From a virus, in IMG/VR virus record IMGVR_UViG_3300046513_000221, positions 64,001 through 128,000 of that record: a stretch of 64,000 bases of DNA, one strand, 5' to 3'. Positions 1 to 7,696 of this stretch are shown piece by piece. The position numbers and the translations under genes were made by a program. The notes under the pieces are model-generated. The model worked only from the letters and a program-made list of their open reading frames with translations. It searched no databases and was not told the origin of the DNA. How positions within the stretch are numbered: the stretch's first letter is position 1; the number at the start of each line of letters is the position of its first letter.

Positions 1-212
1 ACGCCACTGATCTTGGACCGGATGGAGTCCTGCTGATGAGCATCCGATGCACGGTGGAGTTCCGTCTGTAACTGTTGCTTTTGCTGATTGAGTTCTCTGA
101 TGTGCTGGACCACATGGTCCATGCCCTGACGAGTCTTATCCAGCGTCTGCCGCATATCCTCCGGGGAGAATTCGTTGAGCAGACATTCCATGAAAAACTG
201 TACTGAAGTCAT
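1..212 (-). CDS. Partial coiled-coil protein (N-terminus only)
   Basis: The frame is open from an ATG at 212 to the window edge, giving about 70 N-terminal residues with no stop, so the gene runs on beyond base 1. After a short hydrophobic start (VQFFMECLLNEF) the sequence becomes Gln/Glu/Lys/His-rich with heptad-like spacing (VVQHIRELNQQKQQLQTEL), which predicts an alpha-helical coiled coil. A weak GGGAAACC ribosome site precedes the ATG. It is the last visible member of the minus-strand block that starts with the terminase. No family was recognised. Confidence 0.6.
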   Translation of the reverse strand, partial: MTSVQFFMECLLNEFSPEDMRQTLDKTRQGMDHVVQHIRELNQQKQQLQTELHRASDAHQQDSIRSKISG

Positions 213-259
213 GGCGGTTTCCCAAGTAGTTTGGTTCTAAGAAGTTGTTACTGAAAGGA

Positions 260-290
260 TTGGACTTACCCCGATGAAGGGTAAGTCCAA
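260..290 (-). terminator. Terminator hairpin after the 295-993 gene
   Basis: A 12-bp inverted repeat (TTGGACTTACCC, 7-base loop, GGGTAAGTCCAA) begins just past the stop of the minus-strand gene at 295. The T-tract is weak (TCCTTTC), so termination strength is uncertain. Confidence 0.65.
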
Positions 291-294
291 TTTC

Positions 295-993
295 CTAGTA
301 GCGCAGGATCTGCTCGACTGGCGAGAGGATCTGGTTCTTCTTACCCCGCGTCATTGTAACCGATGCTTGCAGGGATTTGTTCATATCCTCGAAGGCCACG
401 GCGTTGAACACCGAGGTCACGCGGGACACGTTCTTGATGCTCACCAGAGAGAAATCCTCCGGCTTCACGCTCGGATCCACCAGTGCCATGCGGAGTGGTA
501 GGGTCTCGTCCTTGTCCCAGCGCACCAGCTCTGCAGTCAGTGCTTCCAGCACGGCTGGCTGAGAGGCGATCCGAGTGTCATTCATGGCAGCGTTCTGTTG
601 GAAGAGCTTGATCAGGTCTTCCGGGTTGCTGACGTTGATCTTCGATGCCAGCAGGTAGTTCAGGAACTTGTTGACGGTATCAACGCGCTTGAAGTACTGC
701 GTGTTCTCGATGATGATGTCTCCGGCCTCAAACTCGATGTAGTGGTTCTTCGAGTCGGTGTCGATGTTGAAGGCTGAGATCTTCACGATGATTGGCAGGT
801 TGACTTGGATGTCCTTGTAGCCACCGTCCTTGCCAGCAGGAACGCGGAAGATGAAGAAGCCAAGCATATGGATATCGGTATCGATAACCTCTGCCAGATT
901 GTTGGTGAACATGTCCTTCGAGATCACCACCTGCAGGTTCTGCTTGGCAATGACTTGGTTGTTCTTTTGTTCGATGAATGGGAAGGAAGGCAT
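295..993 (-). CDS. Uncharacterised protein in terminase block
   Basis: A 232-residue soluble protein of unknown function. The reading frame is open further upstream to 1062, but the Met at 993 is preferred: it follows GAGAAGTGAT at proper spacing, and the longer version would be translated through the terminator hairpin at 1039-1068. The sequence mixes beta-rich stretches (VVISKDMF, IIVKISAFN, FEAGDIIIEN) with a helical middle and an Arg/Lys-rich C-terminus. No signal peptide, membrane segment or known motif was found. Its position in a minus-strand series with the terminase suggests a head or packaging-related role, which is inference only. Confidence 0.75.
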   Translation of the reverse strand: MPSFPFIEQKNNQVIAKQNLQVVISKDMFTNNLAEVIDTDIHMLGFFIFRVPAGKDGGYKDIQVNLPIIVKISAFNIDTDSKNHYIEFEAGDIIIENTQYFKRVDTVNKFLNYLLASKINVSNPEDLIKLFQQNAAMNDTRIASQPAVLEALTAELVRWDKDETLPLRMALVDPSVKPEDFSLVSIKNVSRVTSVFNAVAFEDMNKSLQASVTMTRGKKNQILSPVEQILRY

Positions 994-1038
994 ATCACTT
1001 CTCGGTTGGTATCTAATATTATGCTGTTTCAATGAAAT

Positions 1039-1068
1039 ACCCCTATGACCTTTTCGGGCCATAGGGGT
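1039..1068 (-). terminator. Intergenic hairpin (ACCCCTATG family)
   Basis: The inverted repeat ACCCCTATG...CATAGGGGT lies between the stop at 1074 and the start at 993. It closely resembles hairpins at 60931 and 63479, so it belongs to a recurrent terminator family in this genome. Confidence 0.7.
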
Positions 1069-1073
1069 AGTGA

Positions 1074-1913
1074 TTACTTCTTGGAGGTGAGTTTGATCTC
1101 TGGCATGTACTCGTCACGCAGCTTGTCGGCCAGTACAGGTACATGGTTCAGGCGAACCGCGTACTTCATGACCATGAACTGCAGACGGATGTACATCTCG
1201 CGTTCGCCAGCCGACTTGGGGTTGCGGATGATGAACTGCATGACGGCGTTGAACATCAGCAGCATGGTGCGGCGGAAGTCAGCGTTCTCGATCTTCTTGA
1301 TCATGGACAGCGTGTCCTTGTACTTCAGGCACGGGATGCGGTTCACGCGCACCAAGCTACCGAACTTCTGCATCAGTTGGCGCGAGGTCGCGACGCTGGC
1401 GAAGTTAGGAGGCATGCAGGTGCCGACCTGACGCATGATCTCGGCGTTGTCTTCCAACAGGTCGAGGCTCATGATGTTGGCCGCAGCCTTCTTGCGCTGG
1501 GCATCGGTGATGCTTTGGTTGAACAGGTTCTGCGTGTTGGTCGAGCGCAGATCCTTGACGAACTTTTCGAGGAAGTTCACGAAGTCCTGACGCGACTTGA
1601 TGTACATGTCGTGCAGTTCTTCCTTGCCTTCAGCATCGATGATGTTGTCGAGGCTCAGGTCCAGACGGATCGGGGTGTCACCCGAAGGCGCGGGTACCGT
1701 GCCGTTCAGCATGTCAGCGGTCAGGGTGACCGCACGGGACGACTCTTCTTCGGTAACGATCTTGGCGACCTGATCGTCGGTCAGGGCCATGGTCTTACCC
1801 ACATTGCGAGGGACGGCGATCTTACCATCATCGCCAGCCTTGAAGAAAGGCAGCTCATCGATGATCTGGATCGAAGGGTTCTCGCCACGGGCCGGGGTGG
1901 AGGTGGTTTGCAT
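1074..1913 (-). CDS. Uncharacterised 279-aa protein, likely virion or assembly
   Basis: The protein has a low-complexity N-terminus, then a mostly helical body (DNIIDAEGKEELHDMY, FVNFLEKFVKDLRS) and a hydrophobic Met-rich helix near residue 220 (MLLMFNAVMQFII). The ATG at 1913 follows AAGGAAACCCAAC. It is followed by a hairpin terminator and preceded, 23 bases away, by the 250-aa gene next to the terminase. No family was recognised. Co-directional position with the terminase hints at head assembly. Confidence 0.75.
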   Translation of the reverse strand: MQTTSTPARGENPSIQIIDELPFFKAGDDGKIAVPRNVGKTMALTDDQVAKIVTEEESSRAVTLTADMLNGTVPAPSGDTPIRLDLSLDNIIDAEGKEELHDMYIKSRQDFVNFLEKFVKDLRSTNTQNLFNQSITDAQRKKAAANIMSLDLLEDNAEIMRQVGTCMPPNFASVATSRQLMQKFGSLVRVNRIPCLKYKDTLSMIKKIENADFRRTMLLMFNAVMQFIIRNPKSAGEREMYIRLQFMVMKYAVRLNHVPVLADKLRDEYMPEIKLTSKK

Positions 1914-1936
1914 GTTGGGTTTCCTTTTCTTTTGGG

Positions 1937-2689
1937 TTAAGCCATGTCCTTCATCTGCTCCACGAGTTCATCGCGGAAGCTAATGAGGAAATGGTTGTAG
2001 CTGGAGTGCTCGGGGAAGTTATCCACGAACTTGGTGAACAGGGCGACGTCATCGGAATCCTTGAAGATTTCCTGGAAGGCCATCGTCTGGTCGAACGTGA
2101 GCGGGTTGCTCATCAGGACGCTCTGGAAGCTGCCGACGTTGGACGTCAGTGCCTCGTTGGCGATCTCCTGATAGCTCATGATCAGGTAGATGTAGTTAGG
2201 GTTCTTGAACGTCAGCTCATTCTTGATGCGAGCGTAGATCAGATCCTTCTTGCTGTCCTTGCGGAACCGCTCGACCAAGGTCTTACGGTTGTTGATCGTC
2301 TCGGACACCAAAAACTCCATCAGACTATTCAACTTGTTGAGGTAGAAGAAGCGGTAGATGAGGCGCAGAATGCTGGAACGCATTGCACCTTCCAGCGCGT
2401 CCGGATCCGCGTAACCCTCGTAATCACGCAGGAACGCTTTCGCCACCTCGTTCTCGGCGTCCAGACGGGCCTGATCCATGCGCGGCTTGTCCTCGTCCGG
2501 CACCATGCTGATGGCGAAGTTGACCTTGTCGTTCACAGCTTGCAGGTAGTCGGTGGTACGAGAGTCATAGATCTCGTCCGGGTTGTTAAGGGACTCCACC
2601 AGTCCCTCGTACAGCAGGTGGTAGGTCTCCTCGGTGGATGGGTCCGTCTCAACGACGGACATCAGGGAGTCTTGGTTTTCGATAGCCAT
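1937..2689 (-). CDS. Uncharacterised 250-aa protein immediately downstream of terminase
   Basis: The start is 4 bases after the terminase stop, so the two are almost certainly co-transcribed. The protein is acidic and highly helical (DQARLDAENEVAKAFLRDYEG, NKLNSLMEFLVSE), with no membrane or export signal and no recognised motif. A gene coupled this tightly to a large terminase could be a portal-adjacent or packaging accessory protein, but the sequence gives no direct proof. Confidence 0.75.
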   Translation of the reverse strand: MAIENQDSLMSVVETDPSTEETYHLLYEGLVESLNNPDEIYDSRTTDYLQAVNDKVNFAISMVPDEDKPRMDQARLDAENEVAKAFLRDYEGYADPDALEGAMRSSILRLIYRFFYLNKLNSLMEFLVSETINNRKTLVERFRKDSKKDLIYARIKNELTFKNPNYIYLIMSYQEIANEALTSNVGSFQSVLMSNPLTFDQTMAFQEIFKDSDDVALFTKFVDNFPEHSSYNHFLISFRDELVEQMKDMA

Positions 2690-2693
2690 GATA

Positions 2694-4757
2694 TCACTTC
2701 AAAAAGGACAGGGTTTGTCGGTTAATAGTCACCTCGCGGCGACCCTCTAATGCTGGGTTCTTGTGTTTCTGCTTTAGGTATTCCCTCACATTCATGCCAC
2801 TATCTTTGATCTGGATCAGCTCCTCAATGCTCAAAGCAGCGATCTCGGAGGAAACCTTTTCTACTTTGTTGAGCTCGTTGGCCATCAGTTGACGGCCCTG
2901 ACGGTTGATCGTGTTGAGCACAGCAGCGTTGTCGCTGATGCGGCTCATGAGCTGCATGAAGATGTGGATGGTGTTGGAGTACGCTACAGCATACCGGACG
3001 AAGAGGTACGAGAACAGGGAGTCATCGTGACAGCCGCGCTCGTGTTCCACCTTACCGTTCCGGTCATAGACCAGCGTTTTCACGTCCTCGTAGATCTCCG
3101 GAATAGCCAGAAGCTCAGGCTCGTCGTTCACGAAGCCGACCAAGAGGTCGATCATCGCGTCGCGGCTCTGGGACGTGGTGTTGATGCCGTATACGATGTT
3201 TTCCTTATCGGATACCTTGCCCTTCTCCTTGTCCTTGTCGGCGAGAGGGATGTCGTAGAAGATGTTGTCTGGGATAACCCGGACCAGATTGTCGATCAGG
3301 CTCTTACCGTAGCTGTTGCGCTCGATGATGAGGATCGAGTTCGGCAGGATGTCCTCGATGAGGTTCTGCAGCAGATCGGTGTAGTACGAGATGTTGATCT
3401 TCGGGTTCTTGAAGGTCGCGCAGATACCCATGTCGTTCGGATCGACGATGGTGAAGGCCGAGTTGTCTCGTCCGGTACCACCCGCCGTATCGACGCCGAT
3501 GAAGTAGCGTTTCTCCAGATCCAGCTCTCGGTAGATCTTGAGTGCGTACTTCTCGTGGATCTTGCCTTCCGGATCGTTCGCACGTTTCTCCTTGCGCTCG
3601 ACTTCGAGGAAGAAGGTCTCCAGAGGCTCATCCGGGAGCAGTGCTGAGATGGCATCCAGCAGTTCTTCCTTGAAGACCGAGTTGTCGGTCGCCTTGGTCC
3701 AGACCATATCCAGCTCGCGCTTGATCTTGAGGGTGTCGTTCGCCAGAACGCGGCACTCCTTGTTGTACCATTGCTGGGACAGACCGAGCTGCTGCCAAGT
3801 GAACTTGATGAAGAGGAAGTCGTTATCCGAGTTCGTCTCGATGTACGCTTCGATCTCTTCCTTCGACCAATCGTAAAGCTCCTCGGTGAACTCTGCGGAA
3901 CCAGTCATCATGCCATGGCAGAAGGTTCCCTCCGGCACGTCGATGTTGTTCGGCGTAGTGGTGATGATCTTCGAGTAAGGCTTACCGTTGGCCTTAGCCA
4001 CCTCCGCGATCTTGGATTGTGCCGGACCTGCGGACTTGTAGATGGTGTCATTGAACTTCAGGAACGCGAACTCGTCGTACCACAGGATGGGAACCGACTG
4101 GCCGCGACCCTGCTTGTCGGCGAGGTCTTCGTTGATCGGTTGACCGGAGCAGGTGATGCGGTTGTTGCGCTTGACGCCAACCACGGACTCGACGTTGTTG
4201 GTGTCCTTGGCGTGGTTGATCGCATCCTTGATGTACTGCGGTAGGAGATCCTTGATGTCCTTGAAGCGCTTCAGGTTGTTGTTGGCATCGGCCACCGTCT
4301 TGTTGCTGAAGATGAACGAGCTGTTGTCGGTACCGAAGCTGTAGATCCACGTCAACAGGGCCGCAACACCGATGGTCTTACCGCGCTGACGAGGCAGCAT
4401 CAGGAAGATGTTGAGGTTGTTCAAAATGGCCCAAAGTGTGGCAAGAGTGCCGCGATTCAGTTCAAACTTGAGCGATGCACCCGGAGCCGGGATCCTCACG
4501 ACTTCCCGTAGGTAGTAGAACGGATTCTTGACGATCTCCACCAGAACCTTGGCCTGAATCTCCTTCGACAGCTTCTTGTCGTGCGGGTCAACGTTCATCA
4601 GATCCTTGTCGTACAATCGGAGGAAGAACTTGTTGTTCTCTACCCCGAGGGTCTTGAGCGTACGGTACATCTTGATGAACGATATGTTTTTGGAGGCGGT
4701 ATGGATGACGTAGTCGTCATAGTCCACCTCGCCGAAGTTGGGGTCAATCCTCGACAT
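2694..4757 (-). CDS. Terminase large subunit (T4 gp17-type packaging ATPase-nuclease)
   Basis: This 687-residue protein is the motor that pumps DNA into the prohead and cuts it. The N-terminal ATPase has a Walker A of the terminase type (LPRQRGKT, about residue 126) and a Walker B followed by the catalytic Glu (ILWYDEFAFL, about 230). The C-terminal RNase-H-fold nuclease shows the first metal-binding Asp in FIGVDTAGGTGRDN (about 420), a central acidic site in ILIIERNSYG, and a late Asp in CHDDSLFSY. Length fits the family. The frame is open to 4772, but the Met at 4757 is chosen because AGAGGAAG sits just before it. A 41-codon gene overlaps the start by 14 bases. Confidence 0.95.
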   Translation of the reverse strand: MSRIDPNFGEVDYDDYVIHTASKNISFIKMYRTLKTLGVENNKFFLRLYDKDLMNVDPHDKKLSKEIQAKVLVEIVKNPFYYLREVVRIPAPGASLKFELNRGTLATLWAILNNLNIFLMLPRQRGKTIGVAALLTWIYSFGTDNSSFIFSNKTVADANNNLKRFKDIKDLLPQYIKDAINHAKDTNNVESVVGVKRNNRITCSGQPINEDLADKQGRGQSVPILWYDEFAFLKFNDTIYKSAGPAQSKIAEVAKANGKPYSKIITTTPNNIDVPEGTFCHGMMTGSAEFTEELYDWSKEEIEAYIETNSDNDFLFIKFTWQQLGLSQQWYNKECRVLANDTLKIKRELDMVWTKATDNSVFKEELLDAISALLPDEPLETFFLEVERKEKRANDPEGKIHEKYALKIYRELDLEKRYFIGVDTAGGTGRDNSAFTIVDPNDMGICATFKNPKINISYYTDLLQNLIEDILPNSILIIERNSYGKSLIDNLVRVIPDNIFYDIPLADKDKEKGKVSDKENIVYGINTTSQSRDAMIDLLVGFVNDEPELLAIPEIYEDVKTLVYDRNGKVEHERGCHDDSLFSYLFVRYAVAYSNTIHIFMQLMSRISDNAAVLNTINRQGRQLMANELNKVEKVSSEIAALSIEELIQIKDSGMNVREYLKQKHKNPALEGRREVTINRQTLSFLK

Positions 4758-4869
4758 CTTGCTTCCTCTCACGATCCTCGGCGCTCTCTTCGGCCTTTTG
4801 GATCATACGAAAAGCAACGATGGAGCCCAGATCTTCTTTCTCTTTTTCAATCTTTTCGAGAGTGCTCAT
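4744..4869 (-). CDS. Small charged ORF (41 aa) overlapping the terminase start
   Basis: The reading frame encodes a highly charged helix (MSTLEKIEKEKEDLG..., ending in RKQDVED). The ATG at 4869 is preceded by AAGGTAACGAA, and the stop lies inside the terminase start region, a 14-base overlap typical of translational coupling. Its place just before the large terminase is where a small subunit is often found, but 41 residues is too short for a normal small terminase and no DNA-binding motif is visible. It could be a leader peptide for terminase translation. Confidence 0.5.
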   Translation of the reverse strand: MSTLEKIEKEKEDLGSIVAFRMIQKAEESAEDRERKQDVED

Positions 4870-4882
4870 TTCGTTACCTTAC

Positions 4883-4922
4883 AAAAAAAAAAAAGAACCG
4901 GATGCCCGAAGGCACCCGATCC
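4883..4922 (-). terminator. Rho-independent terminator after the 4925-5923 gene
   Basis: On the minus strand a GC-rich hairpin with a TTCG-type loop (GGGTGCC TTCG GGCATCC) is followed by twelve T residues. Confidence 0.9.
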
Positions 4923-4924
4923 AA

Positions 4925-5923
4925 TTAGGCCGCTACTGCGACCGGGGCTGGTTTGGAGTTGCTGGACAGCCAGCCGAAGATGCCACGGAAGACGTCGTCA
5001 ATGCCTTCAGCGAGCGTATCGCCAACGGCGCAGCCGATCTCTTCAACGGCAGTGCAAGCGCCGCCGATGATGCCTTCGGCCACGTTGACGGTACCGCCAA
5101 CGACGTTCTCGGTCAGCGTGAAGCCGCCCATGATGATCGAGTCAACACCCTTCGCCAGCATGACGATGCCGCCACCAATGACGCGCAGGACACCACCGGA
5201 GACTTCACCGATGATCTTCACGCCTTGCAGGATCAGGTTGCCGGTCTTCTTCAGGACGGTCATGGTCAGTTCGCCAGCAAAGACAGCGCCGCGATAGACC
5301 AGATCGCCGACCTTGACGGCTGCGTCGCTGACCAGTTCGTACATGGTACCGAAGGTGCGTTCCAGCAGACCCTGCTGCTCGGCGTCCGGCTTGCCCTTCA
5401 GGACGACCGAGACGCGCTTGGTCTTGTCGTCCACGATCACGTAGGTCTTGTCGGCCTTGAGGTCGGTGGTCACTTCGACGGCTTCGATCTTGGAGCCGGT
5501 TGCGGTTTCGAGAACGACCGATTCAGGCAGTGGGGTTGCGGATGCTTCGCTCATGGTGACGGTTTCCTTCGTGTTGGTTTCGATCGTGGTCTGGGTTTCA
5601 ATGGTAGCTTGTGCAGCTGCTACCGAAGCTTTGTTCTCCGCGACTGGTGCGTCGAAGAGAGCGCCCTGCGCCGTGGCGGCACCGGTACCGACTTGCATGT
5701 CGGACGCGATGTCTTTCATCTGCTGCTCGTGCTGAGCGGTCTCCGCTTTCTTGGACTTGCGGTGAACGACAGGTTTGGTATCAGGAGCAGCCTTGACGGC
5801 GGCTTTTTTGGCCACCGGCTTGACTTTGAAAGCGGCCTTGGCAGCTGGGGTTGCTTTGGCTGAGGTGCCCTTCTTAGCGGCGGTTTTAGCGGTCGATGCT
5901 GCTGCGGTTTTCGAGGTAGTCAT
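4925..5923 (-). CDS. Ala/Lys-rich (histone H1-like) protein with Gly-rich hydrophobic C-terminus
   Basis: The protein has 332 residues in three parts. Residues 1-65 are almost only Ala, Lys, Thr and Pro, like bacterial H1-type DNA-binding tails. Residues 65-150 are acidic/Thr-rich. From about residue 150 a folded beta-rich segment (KADKTYVIVDDKTKRVSVVL) leads into a long run of short Gly-containing hydrophobic repeats (VGGTVNVAEGIIGG and similar). The basic tail predicts DNA binding. The C-terminal repeats look like an amphipathic membrane- or self-association region. A promoter-like ATATATGAT lies at 5991-6000 and a strong terminator follows. Confidence 0.8.
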   Translation of the reverse strand: MTTSKTAAASTAKTAAKKGTSAKATPAAKAAFKVKPVAKKAAVKAAPDTKPVVHRKSKKAETAQHEQQMKDIASDMQVGTGAATAQGALFDAPVAENKASVAAAQATIETQTTIETNTKETVTMSEASATPLPESVVLETATGSKIEAVEVTTDLKADKTYVIVDDKTKRVSVVLKGKPDAEQQGLLERTFGTMYELVSDAAVKVGDLVYRGAVFAGELTMTVLKKTGNLILQGVKIIGEVSGGVLRVIGGGIVMLAKGVDSIIMGGFTLTENVVGGTVNVAEGIIGGACTAVEEIGCAVGDTLAEGIDDVFRGIFGWLSSNSKPAPVAVAA

Positions 5924-5990
5924 AGTGTATTCTCCAGTATTTGATAAGTGAGGTTAATGAGCATGGTAGTACCTTCTCATGATCACCAGA

Positions 5991-6000
5991 ATCATATATC
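5991..6000 (-). promoter_or_regulatory. ATATATNAT promoter-like motif
   Basis: The minus strand reads GGATATATGATTCT, 68-77 bases upstream of the ATG at 5923. It is one of a set of oriented intergenic motifs sharing ATATATNAT. Confidence 0.55.
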
Positions 6001-6073
6001 CTTGATGGATGCTCAGATTCGGTATTTTGACTACCTCACTTATCCCCGGATCACACAAAAATTCGATCCACCT

Positions 6074-6121
6074 AAAAAAAAAACACGAGGTTTGGGAACC
6101 TTACGGCTCCGGTCTCGTGTT
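6074..6121 (-). terminator. Rho-independent terminator after the 61-aa gene
   Basis: On the minus strand ACACGAG...CTCGTGT encloses an inner GGAGCC GTAA GGTTCC stem and is followed by nine T residues. Confidence 0.9.
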
Positions 6122-6141
6122 TCGGTTTCAGATAGATCTGC

Positions 6142-6327
6142 TTACATGCAGAATTCGATCTTGATGTAGTCAGCGATTTCCTTGATGGTCTCGCCTACGG
6201 CGAACATGAATTCGCGCACAACTTCATTGCATTTGGCAACGATCTTCAAGCATCCATTTACGGCCTCAGCCGATTCGATTTGTATGATGCCGATCTTGGT
6301 ACCAGCTGCGAAAGTGGTGTGTGCCAT
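6142..6327 (-). CDS. Uncharacterised 61-aa protein
   Basis: A small protein with a beta-strand-rich pattern (GTKIGIIQIESAEAVNGCLKI) and a C-terminal amphipathic helix. It has its own promoter-like motif (6389-6399) and its own terminator, so it is a single-gene unit, as expected for an early host-interaction protein. The ribosome site TTTTGGGAG lies 9-12 bases before the ATG. No family was recognised. Confidence 0.7.
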   Translation of the reverse strand: MAHTTFAAGTKIGIIQIESAEAVNGCLKIVAKCNEVVREFMFAVGETIKEIADYIKIEFCM

Positions 6328-6388
6328 GTTACCATTACTCCCAAAAGTTAAGATTGAAGGTGCTAAGACGATTCCCTACACCATTCAA

Positions 6389-6399
6389 ATCATATATGT
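6389..6399 (-). promoter_or_regulatory. ATATATNAT promoter-like motif
   Basis: The minus strand reads ACATATATGATTTG, 62 bases upstream of the ATG at 6327, in the gap after the 6404-7006 gene. Confidence 0.6.
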
Positions 6400-6403
6400 T
6401 TGA

Positions 6404-7006
6404 TTATTCAGCAGGTACGGCTTCGATGCAACCGTAGTCCTCCACCAACAGCTGGACCAGCTCACGTGGGTTCACGTATTTGCCGTTGCCGTTCATGAAG
6501 ATACTGTCGGCATGCTCCAGAACCTTGCGTTCTTTGGCGATGAACTCGTCGTCGCGTCCACGAACAGCACGGTCCTCTTCGGACAGCTCTTCGTAGCGCA
6601 CGTCGAGGCCGATGACGATGACGTTGTAGTCGGCGTACAGGTTGCCGGGACCGCACTTGCTGCGCAGGTCTTCAATGCCTTCTTCAGCGAGGATGATCGT
6701 CGCGATCTTACCATCGGTAAAGTCTGGCAGGGATCCGTACATGTCCTTGAACAGCGAGTCCGGCTTGGTGCCGATCACGCCGATCAGGCGATCTTGCAGC
6801 AGCGGGAAGGTCTTGCGCTGCACGAAGATGTACGGGTTGCCGAAGGTCTCGCCGGGGCGCATGCTGCGCGTGGAGAACTGTTGCAACTTGTAGAACAGCT
6901 CGGGATAGTCCTTGACCAGATTCTGTTCGAGGGTACTCTTCCCGGAGCCAGACACGCCCACGAGGGCGAGGATGATCGGATTTACGATTTTGTATTGGGT
7001 CTTCAA
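6404..7006 (-). CDS. Guanylate kinase-like nucleoside monophosphate kinase
   Basis: The 200-residue protein has an N-terminal P-loop in the right context (LALVGVSGSGKST, about residues 13-25) and a guanylate-kinase-like second motif (FSTRSMRPGE, about 45) that corresponds to the GMP-binding TTRxxRxGE of Gmk. The later DVRYEELSEEDRAVRGRDDEF region fits the Arg-rich lid. It would phosphorylate (d)NMPs in the cytoplasm for phage DNA synthesis, in keeping with the dCMP deaminase and Ham1 enzyme elsewhere in the window. The start is a TTG with GGAG eight bases upstream, and no closer ATG exists. Substrate specificity cannot be read here. Confidence 0.85.
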   Translation of the reverse strand: MKTQYKIVNPIILALVGVSGSGKSTLEQNLVKDYPELFYKLQQFSTRSMRPGETFGNPYIFVQRKTFPLLQDRLIGVIGTKPDSLFKDMYGSLPDFTDGKIATIILAEEGIEDLRSKCGPGNLYADYNVIVIGLDVRYEELSEEDRAVRGRDDEFIAKERKVLEHADSIFMNGNGKYVNPRELVQLLVEDYGCIEAVPAE

Positions 7007-7052
7007 AGCAATTTCTCCGTGAAATATAGCCGGACCTTCTGTCCCCTATGTT

Positions 7053-7172
7053 TCAGTTAGTCCGGCCTTGATAGTACATCAGGTTTTCTGGATACCGTAC
7101 GTACACGGGAAGATCCACCCCGTTATACGATGGATCTTCATCGATGAAACGCACGACCCACAGCAATAACAT
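7053..7172 (-). CDS. Possible small ORF (39 aa)
   Basis: The frame runs from an ATG at 7172 to a TGA at 7053, just upstream of the kinase gene. The peptide has a hydrophobic start (MLLLWVVRF) followed by a plausible folded segment (GVDLPVYVRYPENLMYYQ). No good ribosome site precedes the ATG, which keeps confidence low. Confidence 0.3.
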   Translation of the reverse strand: MLLLWVVRFIDEDPSYNGVDLPVYVRYPENLMYYQGRTN

Positions 7173-7193
7173 ATGAACGAATAGCGTTACGTA

Positions 7194-7221
7194 TTTTCAC
7201 GGAATTGTCGTCAGCTATAAT
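7194..7221 (+). promoter_or_regulatory. Sigma70-like promoter for the 7260 gene
   Basis: TTTTCA (7194-7199), a 16-base spacer and a perfect TATAAT (7216-7221) lie 39 bases before the ATG at 7260. This differs from the ATATATNAT motifs and may be read by host RNA polymerase. Confidence 0.4.
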
Positions 7222-7259
7222 ACAATTCTATAGTAGAGTTCAATTCCGAGGAAGCAATT

Positions 7260-7607
7260 ATGAAGATCGTAGCTAAATTTTTCCACAAGGTCAGCGAGTC
7301 TCTGCTGGAGACTAATAGCACAAACTGGTCCATGACGAAGCTCGTCATGATGTTCCTGATGTACCCGACCGTCACCGGCATCTTCATCTACGATGCCATC
7401 ATCCACCAGCGCATGGACGTCATGAATTCGCTGGTATACATCACCGCAGTGGCGACTCCACGCGCCCTGAGCCAGATTCTGGCAGCGCGGTACGGTTTCA
7501 AGTCCAGTGACGGCAGCGCCATCACAGACGGCAACTTCGTCGATGCCTCCCCTGTGAAGAAGTCCAAACCTGCGGAGTGTCCTGATGACGACACTCCTAG
7601 ACAGTAA
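7260..7607 (+). CDS. Small putative membrane protein, lone plus-strand gene
   Basis: A 115-residue protein with a hydrophobic stretch at about residues 24-46 (TKLVMMFLMYPTVTGIFIYD) and a second weaker one near 55-70 (VMNSLVYITAVATPRA), then a polar Lys/Asp-rich tail. GAGGAAG precedes the ATG by seven bases. The gene is isolated on the + strand among minus-strand genes, has a sigma70-like promoter and ends at a strong two-way terminator. Such features suit an early membrane-acting protein. No family was recognised. The antisense reading frame at 7215-7631 lacks a good ribosome site and was rejected. Confidence 0.75.
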   Translation: MKIVAKFFHKVSESLLETNSTNWSMTKLVMMFLMYPTVTGIFIYDAIIHQRMDVMNSLVYITAVATPRALSQILAARYGFKSSDGSAITDGNFVDASPVKKSKPAECPDDDTPRQ

Positions 7608-7623
7608 GGTCAGATAAAGAAGA

Positions 7624-7660
7624 TCCCCCATACACCCGTGAAGGTGTATGGGGGATTTTA
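7624..7660. terminator. Bidirectional terminator
   Basis: CCCCCATACACC, a 6-base loop and GGTGTATGGGGG form a perfect 12-bp stem between convergent genes ending at 7607 (+) and 7697 (-). T-rich flank on the + side. Confidence 0.85.
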
Positions 7661-7696
7661 TCTAGCGGCTATGCGCCGCTGGCCGACGCCGGAGAA

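Noticed and set aside
5-50. CTGATGAGCATCCGATGC resembling part of a hammerhead ribozyme
   Set aside because: Lies in a coding frame and lacks the GAAA that must follow helix II.
1143-1940. Long plus-strand open frame opposite the 279-aa gene
   Set aside because: It is an antisense shadow: His/Val/Asp-rich composition, no ribosome site and full overlap with a well-supported minus-strand gene.
7215-7631. Minus-strand frame opposite the lone membrane gene
   Set aside because: No ribosome site; the plus-strand gene has a better site, a sigma70-like promoter and membrane segments.
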